Shown one piece after another: positions 1 to 9,137 of a DNA stretch of 22,500 nucleotides. The stretch covers positions 67,501 through 90,000 of the forward strand of contig NW_026729187.1 in NCBI RefSeq assembly GCF_030272615.1, given 5' to 3'. The notes under the pieces are model-generated. The model was not told the origin of the DNA and made no database searches. It saw nothing but the letters and a program-made list of their open reading frames with translations. Made by a program: the position numbers and the translations under genes. This DNA comes from Cryptomeria japonica (Eukaryota; Streptophyta; Pinopsida; Cupressales; Cupressaceae). Positions within the stretch are counted from its first letter, which is position 1, and each line of letters opens with the position of its first letter.

Positions 1-167
1 TTGGCTGGGTTGCGCGCCCTGGTGGGCACCATGGTGCGCACCAAGGAGCGCTCCGAAGTGTGCTCCAAGGTGCGGCCTGCACGAAGTCGGGAGCCCGGTT
101 TGCCCCGGGTGTGCACCTCGGGTGGGCACCTTGGTGCGCATGCCTTGCCTGGGCTGCGCACCAGGGC

Positions 168-279
168 GGCTCAAGATGGCACCCGCGTTCCTTTTTTTTC
201 ACTATCTTTCAAAACGGAAATTTTAAAATCTCATTTTTTTTGCCTTTTTCTGGAAATTAGTGAAGGCAGCGCATCAAAG
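168..279 (+). repeat. AT-rich cassette 1
   Basis: This block runs from GGCTCAAGATGGCACC through a T-run, CACTATCTTTCAAAACGG, an AAATTTTAAAAT core and a second T-run to GGAAATTAGTGAAGGC and GCATCAAAG. One G is missing from the usual GGGCTCAAG start. It matches the cassettes at 5695 and 8059 almost exactly. Confidence 0.85.
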
Positions 280-453
280 GTGCGCACCTCGCTGCCCACC
301 ACGGTGCGCAACGCCGTGTGGGCACCCGGGGAGTGCTTCGAAGTGTGCTCCAAGGTGCTGCGTGCACGTTGTCGGAGCCCGGTTTGCCCCCGGGTGCGCA
401 CCTCGCGTGCACCTTCGTCGGGGTGGGCACCTTGGCTGGGTTTGCCCCGGCTG

Positions 454-542
454 CGCTCCGAAGCGGGGTTATTGGAGCGCCGCCTCTTTTTTTGTCGGAG
501 CGTTTGGTGGGGGTTTCTCGCATTGGCTCTTCCGAGGCCCGG
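454..542 (+). repeat. T-run cassette type 2, copy a
   Basis: This block starts at GCTCCGAAGCGGGGTTATTG, contains CCGCCTCTTTTTTTGTCGG and GTTTCTCGCATTGGCTCTTC, and ends at GAGGCCCGG. It is the GTTATTG/CCGAGG subtype, as at 5981 and 8344. It has one extra G in the GGTGGGGGTTTC run compared with those copies. Confidence 0.75.
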
Positions 543-640
543 TTGCCACCCTGGCGCGCACGAAGTCGGAAGTAGGGTTAATTGCCCGGGGTGCGCACCT
601 TTGCCAGGGTGGGCACCTTACCTGGGCTGCGCACCAGGGC

Positions 641-753
641 GGGCTCAAGATGGCACGCGCGTTCCGTTTTTTTCACTATCTTTCAAAACGGAATTTTAAA
701 ATCTCCTTTTTTTTTTGCCTTTTCTGGAAATTAGTGAAGGCAGCGCATCAAAG
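641..753 (+). repeat. AT-rich cassette 2
   Basis: This is the same AT-rich block with the variant GGCACGCGCGTTCCG after the start. It corresponds to the cassettes at 6164 and 8529. It has one A fewer in the GGAAATTTT core than they do. Confidence 0.85.
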
Positions 754-927
754 GTGCGCACCTCGCTGCCCACCTTGGTGGTGCTCTGAGGTGCGCACCC
801 GGGGAGCGCTACGAAGTGTGCTCCAAGGTGCGGCGTGCACGTTGTCGGAGCCCGGTTTGCCCCGGGTGCGCACCTCGCCTGCACCTTGGCCGGGGGTGGG
901 CACCTTGGCTGGGTTTGCCCAGGGTGC

Positions 928-1014
928 GCTCCGAAGCGGGGTTACTGGAGCGCCCCCTCTTTTTTTGTCAGAGCGTTTGGTGGGGTTTCTCGCATTGGCT
1001 CTTCCCAGGCCCGG
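928..1014 (+). repeat. T-run cassette type 2, copy b
   Basis: This is the GTTACTGGAGCGCCCCC and TCTTCCCAGG subtype of the type-2 cassette. It is matched by the copies at 6449 and 8814. Confidence 0.75.
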
Positions 1015-1139
1015 TTGTTGGGTGCGCTCCCACCCTGGCGGCGCGCGAAGTTGGAAGTTGGGTTAATTGCCCGGGGCGCGCACCTTCGCCAGGGTGGGCA
1101 CCTTGGTGCGCACACCTTGGCTGGGCTGCGCACCAGGGC

Positions 1140-1253
1140 GGGCTCAAGATGGCACCAGCATTCCCTTTTTCTCACTATCTTTCAAAACGGAAATTTTAAA
1201 ATCTCGTTTTTTTTTTGCCTTTTATGGAAATTAGTGAAGGCATCGCATCAAAG
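1140..1253 (+). repeat. AT-rich cassette 3
   Basis: This variant carries GGCACCAGCATTCCC, TTTTATGGAAATTAG and GCATCGCATCAAAG. The same variant is found at 6659 and 9024, so each large duplicate carries cassettes of subtypes 1, 2 and 3 in the same order. Confidence 0.85.
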
Positions 1254-2180
1254 GGTGCGCACCTCGCTGCCCACCTTGGTGTGCTCCGAGGTGCCCACCA
1301 CGGTGCGCAACGCCGGTGCGAACCCGGGAGCGCCCCGATGTGTGCTCCAAGGTGGCGGCGGTGCACGAAGTCGGACCCCGGTTTGCCCCGGGTGCGCACC
1401 TCGCGTGCACCTTGGTGCGCACACCTTGGCTGGGTTGCGCGGCCTGGTGGGCACCATGGTGCGCACCAAGGAGCGCTCCGAAGTGTGCTCCAAGGTGCGG
1501 CGTGCACGAAGTCGGAGCCCGGTTTGCCCCGGGTACGCACCTTCGCCGGGGTGGGCACCTCGGCTGGGTTGCGCGCCCTGGTGCGCACCAAGGAGCGCTC
1601 CGAAGTGTGCTCCAAGGTCTGCGGCCTGTGCACGAAGTCGGAGCCCGGTTTGCCCCGGGGTGCGCACCTCGCGTGCACCTTCGGCTGGGTTGCGCGCCCT
1701 GGTGGGCACCATGGTGCGCACCAAGGAGCGCTCCGAAGTGTGCTCCAAGGTGCGGGCTGTGCACGAAGTCGGAGCCCGGTTTGCCCCGGGTGCGCACCTC
1801 GCGTGCACCTTCGGCGGGGGTTGCGCGCCCTGGTGGGCACCATGGTGCGCACCAAGGAGCGCTCCGAAGTGTGCTCCAAGGTGCGGCAGTGCACGAAGTC
1901 GGAGCCCGGTTTGCCCCGGGGTGCGCACCTCGCGTGCACCTTCGCCGCGGTGGGCACCATGGCGTGCACGAAGTCGGAGCCCGGTTTGCCCCGGGTGCGC
2001 ACCTCGCGTGCACCTTCGCCGGGGTGGGCACCTCGGCTGGGTTGCGCGCCCTGGTGCGCACCAAGGAGCGCTCCGAAGTGTGCTCCAAGGTGCGGCGTGC
2101 ACGAAGTCGGAGCCCGGTTTGCCCCGGGTGCGCACCTCGCGTGCACCTTCGCCAGGGTGGGCACCTCGGTGCGCACACCT

Positions 2181-2232
2181 TCTCAATGTTTTCTTGCCTT
2201 TTCTGGAAATTGGTGAAGGCAGCGCATCAAAG
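2181..2232 (+). repeat. AT-rich cassette 4 (short form)
   Basis: This is a truncated cassette. It keeps only TCTCAATGTTTTCTTGCC and GGAAATTGGTGAAGGC up to GCATCAAAG, and it lacks the ACTATCTTTCAAAACGG half. Its partner is at 10126. Confidence 0.75.
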
Positions 2233-2860
2233 GTGCGCACCTCGGTGTGCTCCGAGGTGCGAACCCGAGAGCGCTCCGAGGTGCCCACGAAGTCGAAAGT
2301 CGGGTTAATTGCATTGTTTTCCCCGGGGTGCGCTCCGAGGTGCGCAACATCGGCGCGCACCAAGGAGGGCTCCGAAGTGTGCTCCAAGGTGCGCACGATG
2401 GCGTGCACCTCTGGTGCGCACGATTCGGAGCTCGGTTTGACCGGGGTGCGCACACCTTGGCTGGGTTGCGCACCTTTTGTGCGCTCCAAGGTGCGCACGA
2501 AGTCGGGAGCTCGGTTTGCCCCGGGTGCGCACCTTCGCCAGGGTGTGCGCACCTTGATGCGCACGCCTTGGCTGGGCTGCGCACCTTGGTGGGCGCCATG
2601 GTGCGCACCTTTCGTGCGCTCCAAGGTGCGCACGAAGTCGGAGCTCGGTTTGCCCCGGGTGCGCACCTTGGTGGGCGCCATGGTGCACTCCGAGGTGCCC
2701 AAGATTGGTGCGCACCAAGGAGCGCTCCGAAGTGCGCTCCAAGGTGCGCGCGAAGTCGAAAGTTGGGTTAATTGTCCGGTTTGCCTCGGGTGCGCACCTT
2801 GCGTGCACCTTCGCCAGGGTGGGCGCCTTGGTGCGCCACACCTTGGCTGGGCTGCGCACA

Positions 2861-2980
2861 CCTTGGCACCCGCGTTTCCTTCATTTTAAATTTTTTTTTT
2901 TTACAATCTCTCAAGTGGGAAATTCTATAATCTCAACTTTTTTTGCCTTTTCAGGAAACTTTTGAATGGAGCGCATCATT
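2861..2980 (+). repeat. AT-rich cassette 5 (divergent, 5S-proximal)
   Basis: This is a diverged cassette with a T12 run, ACAATCTCTCAAGTGGG, ATTCTATAATCTCAAC, then TTTTTTTGCCTTTTCAGG and GCGCATCATTGG. It marks the border between the palindromic domain and the 5S domain in both large duplicates (partner at 10801). Confidence 0.75.
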
Positions 2981-3392
2981 GGTGCGCTCCGAAGTGTGCT
3001 CCAAAGCTCTCTCCAGCTGCGTGCACCTGCCCCGGTCCGCCGCACCCGGCCCCGCCCAGCTTCGCTCACCTGTCCCGGGCGTCTGGTGCGGAACCTTAGA
3101 GTAAGAAACATCACCGTGCACCTTGGCCAACGTGCGCGACTCGACCGAGCGCGCACTGGCCGAGGTGCACACCGATTTCACCTGGGTGCGCGCGCAGCAC
3201 CTCGGGCGCACCGGGGTGCGCGCACAACGCCCGGGTTGCACCGTGGCCTGTGTGCTCGGGGCGCCTCGGGTGCGCGCTCGGTGTCGCCCCCGCGCGCGCG
3301 GTAGTGCGGGCAGCGCACCCCGGCCCGGCCCGGCCCCGACGAGAACGCAAACGGGCAAAAGGTTTATTCAAATAGCATTGCGATGCCCGGCG
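2981..3392. other. GC-rich flank on the 3' side of 5S copy A
   Basis: No gene is recognisable in this stretch. It is very GC-rich, with GTGCGCGCGC and CACCGGGGTGCGCGCAC-like tracts, plus a short lower-GC patch (CTTAGAGTAAGAAACATCACC, 3097-3117). It is nearly identical to 10921-11330, from which it differs by scattered substitutions and one- or two-base indels. It lies immediately downstream of the antisense 5S gene, so it is 5S non-transcribed spacer. Confidence 0.7.
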
Positions 3393-3405
3393 AAAAACTA
3401 AAAAA
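3393..3405 (-). terminator. Pol III terminator of 5S copy A
   Basis: Directly after the last 5S base the minus strand reads T6, then AG, then T5. Runs of four or more T residues terminate RNA polymerase III, so this is a strong terminator with a back-up run. Confidence 0.9.
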
Positions 3406-3524
3406 GGGTGCAACACCGGGACTTCCCGGGAGGTCACCCATCCCAGTACTACTCCGGCCCAAGCTGCGCTTAACTGCGGAGTTCTGATGGGATCCGGTGC
3501 ACTAACGCTGGTATGATCGCACCC
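3406..3524 (-). rRNA. 5S ribosomal RNA gene, copy A (one-base insertion)
   Basis: The minus strand starts GGGTGCGATCATACCAGCG and ends GGTGTTGCACCC, the plant 5S rRNA. The internal control regions are visible: box A (CAGAACTCCGCAGTTAAGC), an intermediate element near GCTTGGGCCGG, and box C (GGATGGGTGACCTCCCGGG). The gene is 119 nt. It has one extra base relative to copy B, in the stretch reading AAGCGCAGCTTGGG instead of AAGCGCGCTTGGG, between box A and the intermediate element. That could impair TFIIIA binding or RNA folding, or it could be a sequencing error. The RNA is a large-subunit ribosome component transcribed by Pol III. It is antisense to the Pol I promoters at 14-18 kb. Other differences from copy B: CGTTAG here against CATTAG there. 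Confidence 0.97.
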
Positions 3525-3924
3525 GTTATGAGCTTGTCGCAGTGTGTACTTAGCAAACCGCGACCCACGTGCGAATCCACCCCGGCCACCCACCCCCGTC
3601 GAGGTGCACACCCTCCCTCGCGAAGTGCGCCCCGTTCGCCAAGTGTGAGCCCTGCCCGGGTGCGCGCACCTTGCTAGGGCGTCGGGTGTGCACCCGGCCC
3701 GGCCTACGTGCGTGCACCTGTAGGGGGGCGTCGTGTGCGTGCAGTGTCCCGTCTGCAACGCGGTGCCCACACACCACCTCGGGCGCAACGACCTGCGCTC
3801 ACATGTGGGCCGAGTGCACCTTGGTGCATGTTCGGGGCGCCTCGGGTGCACGCTCGATCTTGCCCCGGTGCACCAAGGCGCTCGGTTTGCCCCGGGTGCG
3901 CACTTGGTGCAAGGTGGGCACCCA
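3525..3924. other. 5' flank of 5S copy A and GC-rich spacer
   Basis: This is the upstream side of the antisense 5S gene. The base before the gene is C on the minus strand, as is usual for plant 5S. No TATATA-like box is seen near -28, where many angiosperm 5S genes have one. The rest is GC-rich spacer with GTGCACC and GGTGCGCGCACC-like motifs. It is nearly identical to 11462-11860. No gene is recognised. Confidence 0.6.
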
Positions 3925-4255
3925 AAATAGGGATCAAGCACCAAAACACAAGTTTCGGGATGCAAAATGGGACCCAAGGACCACAAATGCGTTCCAAGAC
4001 CCATGATGGGTCCACGAGAACAAAAATGTGTTCCGAGACTTAATAAACAAATATTGGGTTTTAGGAGAAGAAACATGCTCTGATGCCCAAAACGAGAATC
4101 GACCCCGAAAAGGCCACAGGCCAAAAGTGGGATGCGAGACAAAAAAAAATGGGACCCGAGGACCAAAATTGGGTTCCCAGGTCGAAGACAGGGCAACCGG
4201 ACAAGAAACGACCTCTAAGGCTCGAAATGAGTCCCGACGACTAAAACTTGACAAG
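3925..4255. other. AT-richer single-copy-like segment, copy A
   Basis: This segment of about 330 bp has much lower GC and no internal tandem repeat. It includes AGACTTAATAAACAAATATT and ACCAAAATTGGG-like stretches. It is essentially identical to 11861-12191, with no length difference that I can detect. I recognise no gene, promoter or RNA in it. Its strict conservation between copies, next to error-prone repeats, makes it a good anchor for mapping. Confidence 0.6.
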
Positions 4256-4776
4256 AAGCACCCATCAGGCACCCAACTCGACACCCATGGGATGCCGACC
4301 CACCCGGGCTTCCACCTAGCACACCTTGGCACCCACCCACCCTCGCACCCAACCTCGCACCCAACTTAGCACCTTTGAACCCACATTGGCACTCACCCTG
4401 ACCCTGGCACCTTGGAACCCACATTGGCACTCACCTTGACCCTGGCACCCACCTTTGCACTCACCTTGGGACCCACCCTGGCTCCCACCTCGGCACCCAC
4501 CCAGACACCCACCTTGGTTCCTTGGCACCCACCTTGGATCCTTGGCACCCACCCCGACACCCACCTTGGCACGCAACTTGGCTACTTGCCACCCACCTTG
4601 GCTCCTTGACGCCCACCCCGACAACCACCCCGTGACCTACCCTGGCTAGGGTTGGTGCACACCCACCCTGGTGCCCACCTTGGCACCCACCCTATGACCC
4701 ACCTTGGCACGCACCTTAGTACCCACCCCGTTACCCACCCTAGGACCCACCCCGTGACCCACCTTGGCCAGGGTGG
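4256..4776. repeat. CACCCACCTTGG minisatellite, copy A (short)
   Basis: This is an irregular tandem array of about 8-14-bp words (CACCCACC, CTTGGCAC, CCTTGACCCTGG). The plus strand is pyrimidine/C-rich and the minus strand carries repeated GG/GGG tracts. It matches the first part of the array at 12192. Near 4776 it switches abruptly from CCAGGGTGGGTGC into the GGTGCGCAC domain, whereas the other copy continues. No gene is present. Confidence 0.85.
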
Positions 4777-4818
4777 GTGCCTTGGTGCGCACAACTTGCC
4801 TGGGCTGCACACCAGGGC

Positions 4819-4938
4819 GGGCTCAAGATGGCACCCGCGTTCCGTTTTTTTCACTATCTTTCAAAACGGAAATTTTAAAATCTCATTTTTTTCTTTTTTT
4901 TGCCTTTTCTGGAAATTAGTGAAGGCAGCGCATCAAAG
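4819..4938 (+). repeat. AT-rich cassette 6
   Basis: This is a full-length cassette of the GGCACCCGCGTTCCG subtype with an enlarged second T-run (TTTTTTCTTTTTTTTG). It is the first cassette after the CACCC minisatellite. Confidence 0.85.
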
Positions 4939-5339
4939 GTGCGCAATGCTGGTGCGAACCCGGGAGCGCTCCGATGTGTGCTCCAAGGTGCGGCGTGCAC
5001 GAAGTCCGAGCCCGGTTTGCCCCGGGTGCGCACCTCGCGTGCACCTTCGCCGGGGTGAGCACCTTGGCTGGGTTGCGCGCCCTGGTGCGTACCAAGGAGC
5101 GCTCTGAAGTGTGCTCCAAGGTGCGGCGTGCACGAAGTCGGAGCCCGGTTTGCCCCGGGTGTGCACCTCGGGTGCGCACCTCGCGTGCACCTTCGCTGCG
5201 GTGGGCACCTTGGCTGGGTTGCGCGCCTTGGTGGGCACCATGCAGTGCACGAAGTCGGAGCCCGGTTTGCCCCGGGCGCGCACCTCCGCCAGGGTGGGCA
5301 CCTTGGTGCGCACAACTTGCCTGGGCTGCGCATCAGGAA

Positions 5340-5452
5340 GGGCTCAAGATGGCACCCGCGTTCCGTTTTTTTCACTATCTTTCAGAACGGAAATTTTAAA
5401 ATATCGTTTTTTTTTGCCTTTTCTGGAAATTAGTGAAGGCAGCGCATCAAAG
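5340..5452 (+). repeat. AT-rich cassette 7
   Basis: This full-length cassette has TCTTTCAGAACGG in place of TTTCAAAACGG. That substitution is shared only with the cassette at 7426 and supports the 2086-bp-offset duplication. Confidence 0.85.
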
Positions 5453-5694
5453 GTGCGCAACGCTGGTGCGAACCTGGGAGCGCTCCGATGTGTGCTCCAA
5501 GGTGCGGCGTGCACGAAGTCGGAGCCCGGTTTGCCTCGGGTGCGCCCTGGTGGGCACCATGGTGCGCACCAAGGAGCGCTCCGAAGTGTGCTCCAAGGTG
5601 CGGCCTGCACGAAGTCGGAGCCCGGTTTGCCCCGGGTGTGCACCTCGGGTGGGCACCTTGGTGCGCATGCCTTGCCTGGGCTGCGCACCAGGGC

Positions 5695-5808
5695 GGGCTC
5701 AAGATGGCACCCGCGTTCCTTTTTTTTCACTATCTTTCAAAACGGAAATTTTAAAATCTCATTTTTTTTTGCCTTTTTCTGGAAATTAGTGAAGGCAGCG
5801 CATCAAAG
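5695..5808 (+). repeat. AT-rich cassette 8
   Basis: This is the GGCACCCGCGTTCCTT subtype, identical in type to the cassettes at 168 and 8059. Confidence 0.85.
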
Positions 5809-5980
5809 GTGCGCACCTCGCTGCCCACCACGGTGCGCAACGCCGGTGGGCACCCGGGAGTGCTTCGAAGTGTGCTCCAAGGTGCTGCGTGCACGTTGTC
5901 GGAGCCCGGTTTGCCCCGGGTGCGCACCTCGCGTGCACCTTCGTCGGGGTGGGCACCTTGGCTTGGTTTGCCCCGGCTGC

Positions 5981-6067
5981 GCTCCGAAGCGGGGTTATTG
6001 GAGCGCCGCCTCTTTTTTTGTCGGAGCGTTTGGTGGGGTTTCTCGCATTGGCTCTTCCGAGGCCCGG
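5981..6067 (+). repeat. T-run cassette type 2, copy c
   Basis: This is the GTTATTG/CCGAGG subtype of the type-2 cassette. It lies between AT-rich cassettes 8 and 9, as in the other two duplicates. Confidence 0.75.
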
Positions 6068-6163
6068 TTGCCACCCTGGCGCGCACGAAGTCGGAAGTAG
6101 GGTTAATTGCCCGGGTGCGCACCTTTGCCAGGGTGGCACCTTACCTGGGCTGCGCACCAGGGC

Positions 6164-6277
6164 GGGCTCAAGATGGCACGCGCGTTCCGTTTTTTTCACT
6201 ATCTTTCAAAACGGAAATTTTAAAATCTCCTTTTTTTTTTGCCTTTTCTGGAAATTAGTGAAGGCAGCGCATCAAAG
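6164..6277 (+). repeat. AT-rich cassette 9
   Basis: This is the GGCACGCGCGTTCCG subtype, equivalent to the cassettes at 641 and 8529. Confidence 0.85.
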
Positions 6278-6448
6278 GTGCGCACCTCGCTGCCCACCTT
6301 GGTGTGCTCTGAGGTGCGCACCCGGGAGCGCTACGAAGTGTGCTCCAAGGTGCGGCGTGCACGTTGTCGGAGCCCGGTTTGCCCCGGGTGCGCACCTCGC
6401 CTGCACCTTGGCCGGGGTGGGCACCTTGGCTGGGTTTGCCCAGGGTGC

Positions 6449-6535
6449 GCTCCGAAGCGGGGTTACTGGAGCGCCCCCTCTTTTTTTGTCAGAGAGTTTG
6501 GTGGGGTTTCTCGCATTGGCTCTTCCCAGGCCCGG
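6449..6535 (+). repeat. T-run cassette type 2, copy d
   Basis: This is the GTTACTG/CCCAGG subtype. It has a private change, GTCAGAGAGTTTGG instead of GTCAGAGCGTTTGG. Confidence 0.75.
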
Positions 6536-6658
6536 TTGTTGGGTGCGCTCCCACCCTGGCGCGCGCGAAGTTGGAAGTTGGGTTAATTGCCCGGGCGCGC
6601 ACCTTCGCCAGGGTGGGCACCTTGGTGCGCAAACCTTGGCTGGGCTGCGCACCAGGGC

Positions 6659-6772
6659 GGGCTCAAGATGGCACCAGCATTCCCTTTTTCTCACTATCTT
6701 TCAAAACGGAAATTTTAAAATCTCGTTTTTTTTTTGCCTTTTATGGAAATTAGTGAAGGCATCGCATCAAAG
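6659..6772 (+). repeat. AT-rich cassette 10
   Basis: This is the GGCACCAGCATTCCC and TTTTATGG subtype, equivalent to the cassettes at 1140 and 9024. Confidence 0.85.
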
Positions 6773-7425
6773 GTGCGCACCTCGCTGCCCACCTTGGTGT
6801 GCTCCGAGGTGCCCACCACGGTGCGCAACGCCGGTGCGAACCCGGGAGCGCCCCGATGTGTGCTCCAAGGTGCGGCGTGCACGAAGTCGGACCCCGGTTT
6901 GCCCCGGGTGCGCACCTCGCGTGCACCTTGGTGCGCACACCTTGGCTGGGTTGCGCGGCCTGGTGGGCACCATGGTGCGCACCAAGGAGCGCTCCGAAGT
7001 GTGCTCCAAGGTGCGGCGTGCACGAAGTCGGAGCCCGGTTTGCCCCGGGTGCGCACCTTCGCCGCGGTGGGCACCATGGCGTGCACGAAGTCGGAGCCCG
7101 GTTTGCCCCGGGTGCGCACCTCGCGTGCACCTTCGCCGGGGTGGGCACCTCGGCTGGGTTGCGCGCCCTGGTGCGCACCAAGGAGCGCTCTGAAGTGTGC
7201 TCCAAGGTGCGGCGTGCACGAAGTCGGAGCCCGGTTTGCCCCGGGTGTGCACCTCGGGTGCGCACCTCGCGTGCACCTTCGCTGCGGTGGGCACCTTGGC
7301 TGGGTTGCGCGCCTTGGTGGGCACCATGCAGTGCACGAAGTCGGAGCCCGGATTGCCCCGGGCGCGCACCTCCGCCAGGGTGGGCACCTTGGTGCGCACA
7401 ACTTGCCTGGGCTGCGCACCAGGAA

Positions 7426-7538
7426 GGGCTCAAGATGGCACCCGCGTTCCGTTTTTTTCACTATCTTTCAGAACGGAAATTTTAAAATCTCGTTTTTTTT
7501 TGCCTTTTCTTGAAATTAGTGAAGGCAGCGCATCAAAG
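7426..7538 (+). repeat. AT-rich cassette 11
   Basis: This full-length cassette carries TCTTTCAGAACGG like the one at 5340. It has a private CTTGAAATTAG where the others have CTGGAAATTAG. Confidence 0.85.
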
Positions 7539-8058
7539 GTGCGCAACGCTGGTGCGAACCTGGGAGCGCTCCGATGTGTGCTCCAAGGTGCGGCGTGCAC
7601 GAAGTCGGACCCCGGTTTGCCCCGGGTGCGCACCTCGCGTGCACCTTGGTGCGCACACCTTGGCTGGGTTGCGCGCCCTGGTGGGCACCATGGTGCGCAC
7701 CAAGGAGCGCTCCGAAGTGTGCTCCAAGGTGCGGCGTGCACGAAGTCGGAGCCCGGTTTGCCCCGGGTGCGCACCTCGCGTGCACCTTCGCCGCGGTGGG
7801 CACCATGGCGTGCACGAAGTCGGAGCCCGGTTTGCCCCGGGTGCGCACCTCGCGTGCACCTTCGCCGGGGTGGGCACCTTGGTGTGCAGACCTTGGCTGG
7901 GTTGCGCGCCCTGGTGGGCACCATGGTGCGCACCAAGGAGCGCTCCGAAGTGTGCTCCAAGGTGCGGCCTGCACGAAGTCGGAGCCCGGTTTGCCCCGGG
8001 TGTGCACCTCGGGTGGGCACCTTGGTGCGCATGCCTTGCCTGGGCTGCGCACCAGGGC

Positions 8059-8172
8059 GGGCTCAAGATGGCACCCGCGTTCCTTTTTTTTCACTATCTT
8101 TCAAAACGGAAATTTTAAAATCTCATTTTTTTTTGCCTTTTTCTGGAAATTAGTGAAGGCAGCGCATCAAAG
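8059..8172 (+). repeat. AT-rich cassette 12
   Basis: This is the GGCACCCGCGTTCCTT subtype, equivalent to the cassettes at 168 and 5695. Confidence 0.85.
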
Positions 8173-8343
8173 GTGCGCACCTCGCTGCCCACCACGGTGC
8201 GCAACGCCGGTGGGCACCCGGGAGTGCTTCGAAGTGTGCTCCAAGGTGCTGCGTGCACGTTGTCGGAGCCCGGTTTGCCCCGGGTGCGCACCTCGCGTGC
8301 ACCTTCGTCGGGGTGGGCACCTTGGCTGGGTTTGCCCCGGCTG

Positions 8344-8431
8344 CGCTCCGAAGCGGGGTTATTGGAGCGCCGCCTCTTTTTTTGTCGGAGCGTTTGGTGG
8401 GGTTTCTCGCATTGGCTCTTCCGAGGCCCGG
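8344..8431 (+). repeat. T-run cassette type 2, copy e
   Basis: This is the GTTATTG/CCGAGG subtype, equivalent to the copies at 454 and 5981. Confidence 0.75.
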
Positions 8432-8528
8432 TTGCCACCCTGGCGCGCACGAAGTCGGAAGTAGGGTTAATTGCCCGGGTGCGCACCTTTGCCAGGGTGG
8501 GCACCTTACCTGGGCTGCGCACCAGGGC

Positions 8529-8642
8529 GGGCTCAAGATGGCACGCGCGTTCCGTTTTTTTCACTATCTTTCAAAACGGAAATTTTAAAATCTCCTTTTT
8601 TTTTTGCCTTTTCTGGAAATTAGTGAAGGCAGCGCATCAAAG
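8529..8642 (+). repeat. AT-rich cassette 13
   Basis: This is the GGCACGCGCGTTCCG subtype, equivalent to the cassettes at 641 and 6164. Confidence 0.85.
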
Positions 8643-8813
8643 GTGCGCACCTCGCTGCCCACCTTGGTGTGCTCTGAGGTGCGCACCCGGGAGCGCTACG
8701 AAGTGTGCTCCAAGGTGCGGCGTGCACGTTGTCGGAGCCCGGTTTGCCCCGGGTGCGCACCTCGCCTGCACCTTGGCCGGGGTGGGCACCTTGGCTGGGT
8801 TTGCCCAGGGTGC

Positions 8814-8900
8814 GCTCCGAAGCGGGGTTACTGGAGCGCCCCCTCTTTTTTTGTCAGAGCGTTTGGTGGGGTTTCTCGCATTGGCTCTTCCCAGGCCCGG
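8814..8900 (+). repeat. T-run cassette type 2, copy f
   Basis: This is the GTTACTG/CCCAGG subtype, equivalent to the copies at 928 and 6449. Confidence 0.75.
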
Positions 8901-9023
8901 TTGTTGGGTGCGCTCCCACCCTGGCGCGCGCGAAGTTGGAAGTTGGATTAATTGCCCGGGCGCGCACCTTCGCCAGGGTGGGCACCTTGGTGCGCACACC
9001 TTGGCTGGGCTGCGCACCAGGGC

Positions 9024-9137
9024 GGGCTCAAGATGGCACCAGCATTCCCTTTTTCTCACTATCTTTCAAAACGGAAATTTTAAAATCTCGTTTTTTTTTT
9101 GCCTTTTATGGAAATTAGTGAAGGCATCGCATCAAAG
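9024..9137 (+). repeat. AT-rich cassette 14
   Basis: This is the GGCACCAGCATTCCC and TTTTATGG subtype, equivalent to the cassettes at 1140 and 6659. Confidence 0.85.

Larger units (their letters stand above)
1..2860. repeat. GC-rich palindromic IGS subrepeat domain, copy A
   Basis: This non-coding tandem-repeat DNA is built from the 10-bp palindrome GGTGCGCACC and derivatives such as GTGCTCCAAGGTGCG, GAAGTCGGAGCCCGG and TTTGCCCCGGGTGCGCAC. Subrepeats of roughly 130 bp, running from one GGAGCGCTCCGAAG to the next, recur throughout and vary by insertion or loss of blocks of about 60 bp. AT-rich cassettes interrupt the domain. Open frames of several hundred codons exist on both strands, but they are low-complexity (Arg/Ala/Pro/Cys/His-rich) and occur in several frames at once, as expected for GC-rich palindromic repeats. 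It lies on the 3' side of the first antisense 5S gene. The left boundary is outside the window. It could act as spacer, recombination or chromatin-organising DNA; no function is demonstrated by the sequence. Confidence 0.85.

Noticed and set aside
1-200. 26S rRNA 3' end at the left edge
   Set aside because: The window begins within the GGTGCGCACC repeats; nothing resembles 26S sequence.
168-279. AT-rich cassette as a transposable element (MITE or SINE)
   Set aside because: No terminal inverted repeats, target-site duplications or Pol III boxes A/B seen. It spreads only as part of larger spacer duplications within this window.
835-2889. Open frame of 684 codons on the plus strand, and similarly long frames on both strands (for example 8173-10161 plus, 9115-10854 minus)
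   Set aside because: Composition is low-complexity Arg/Ala/Pro/Cys/His, several frames are open at once, all are translations of GGTGCGCACC-type repeats, and no domain or motif is recognisable. Absence of stops follows from very high GC.
4030-4060. AATAAA in the AT-richer segment as a polyadenylation signal
   Set aside because: No gene ends nearby on that strand; a single hexamer in an AT-rich stretch is expected by chance.
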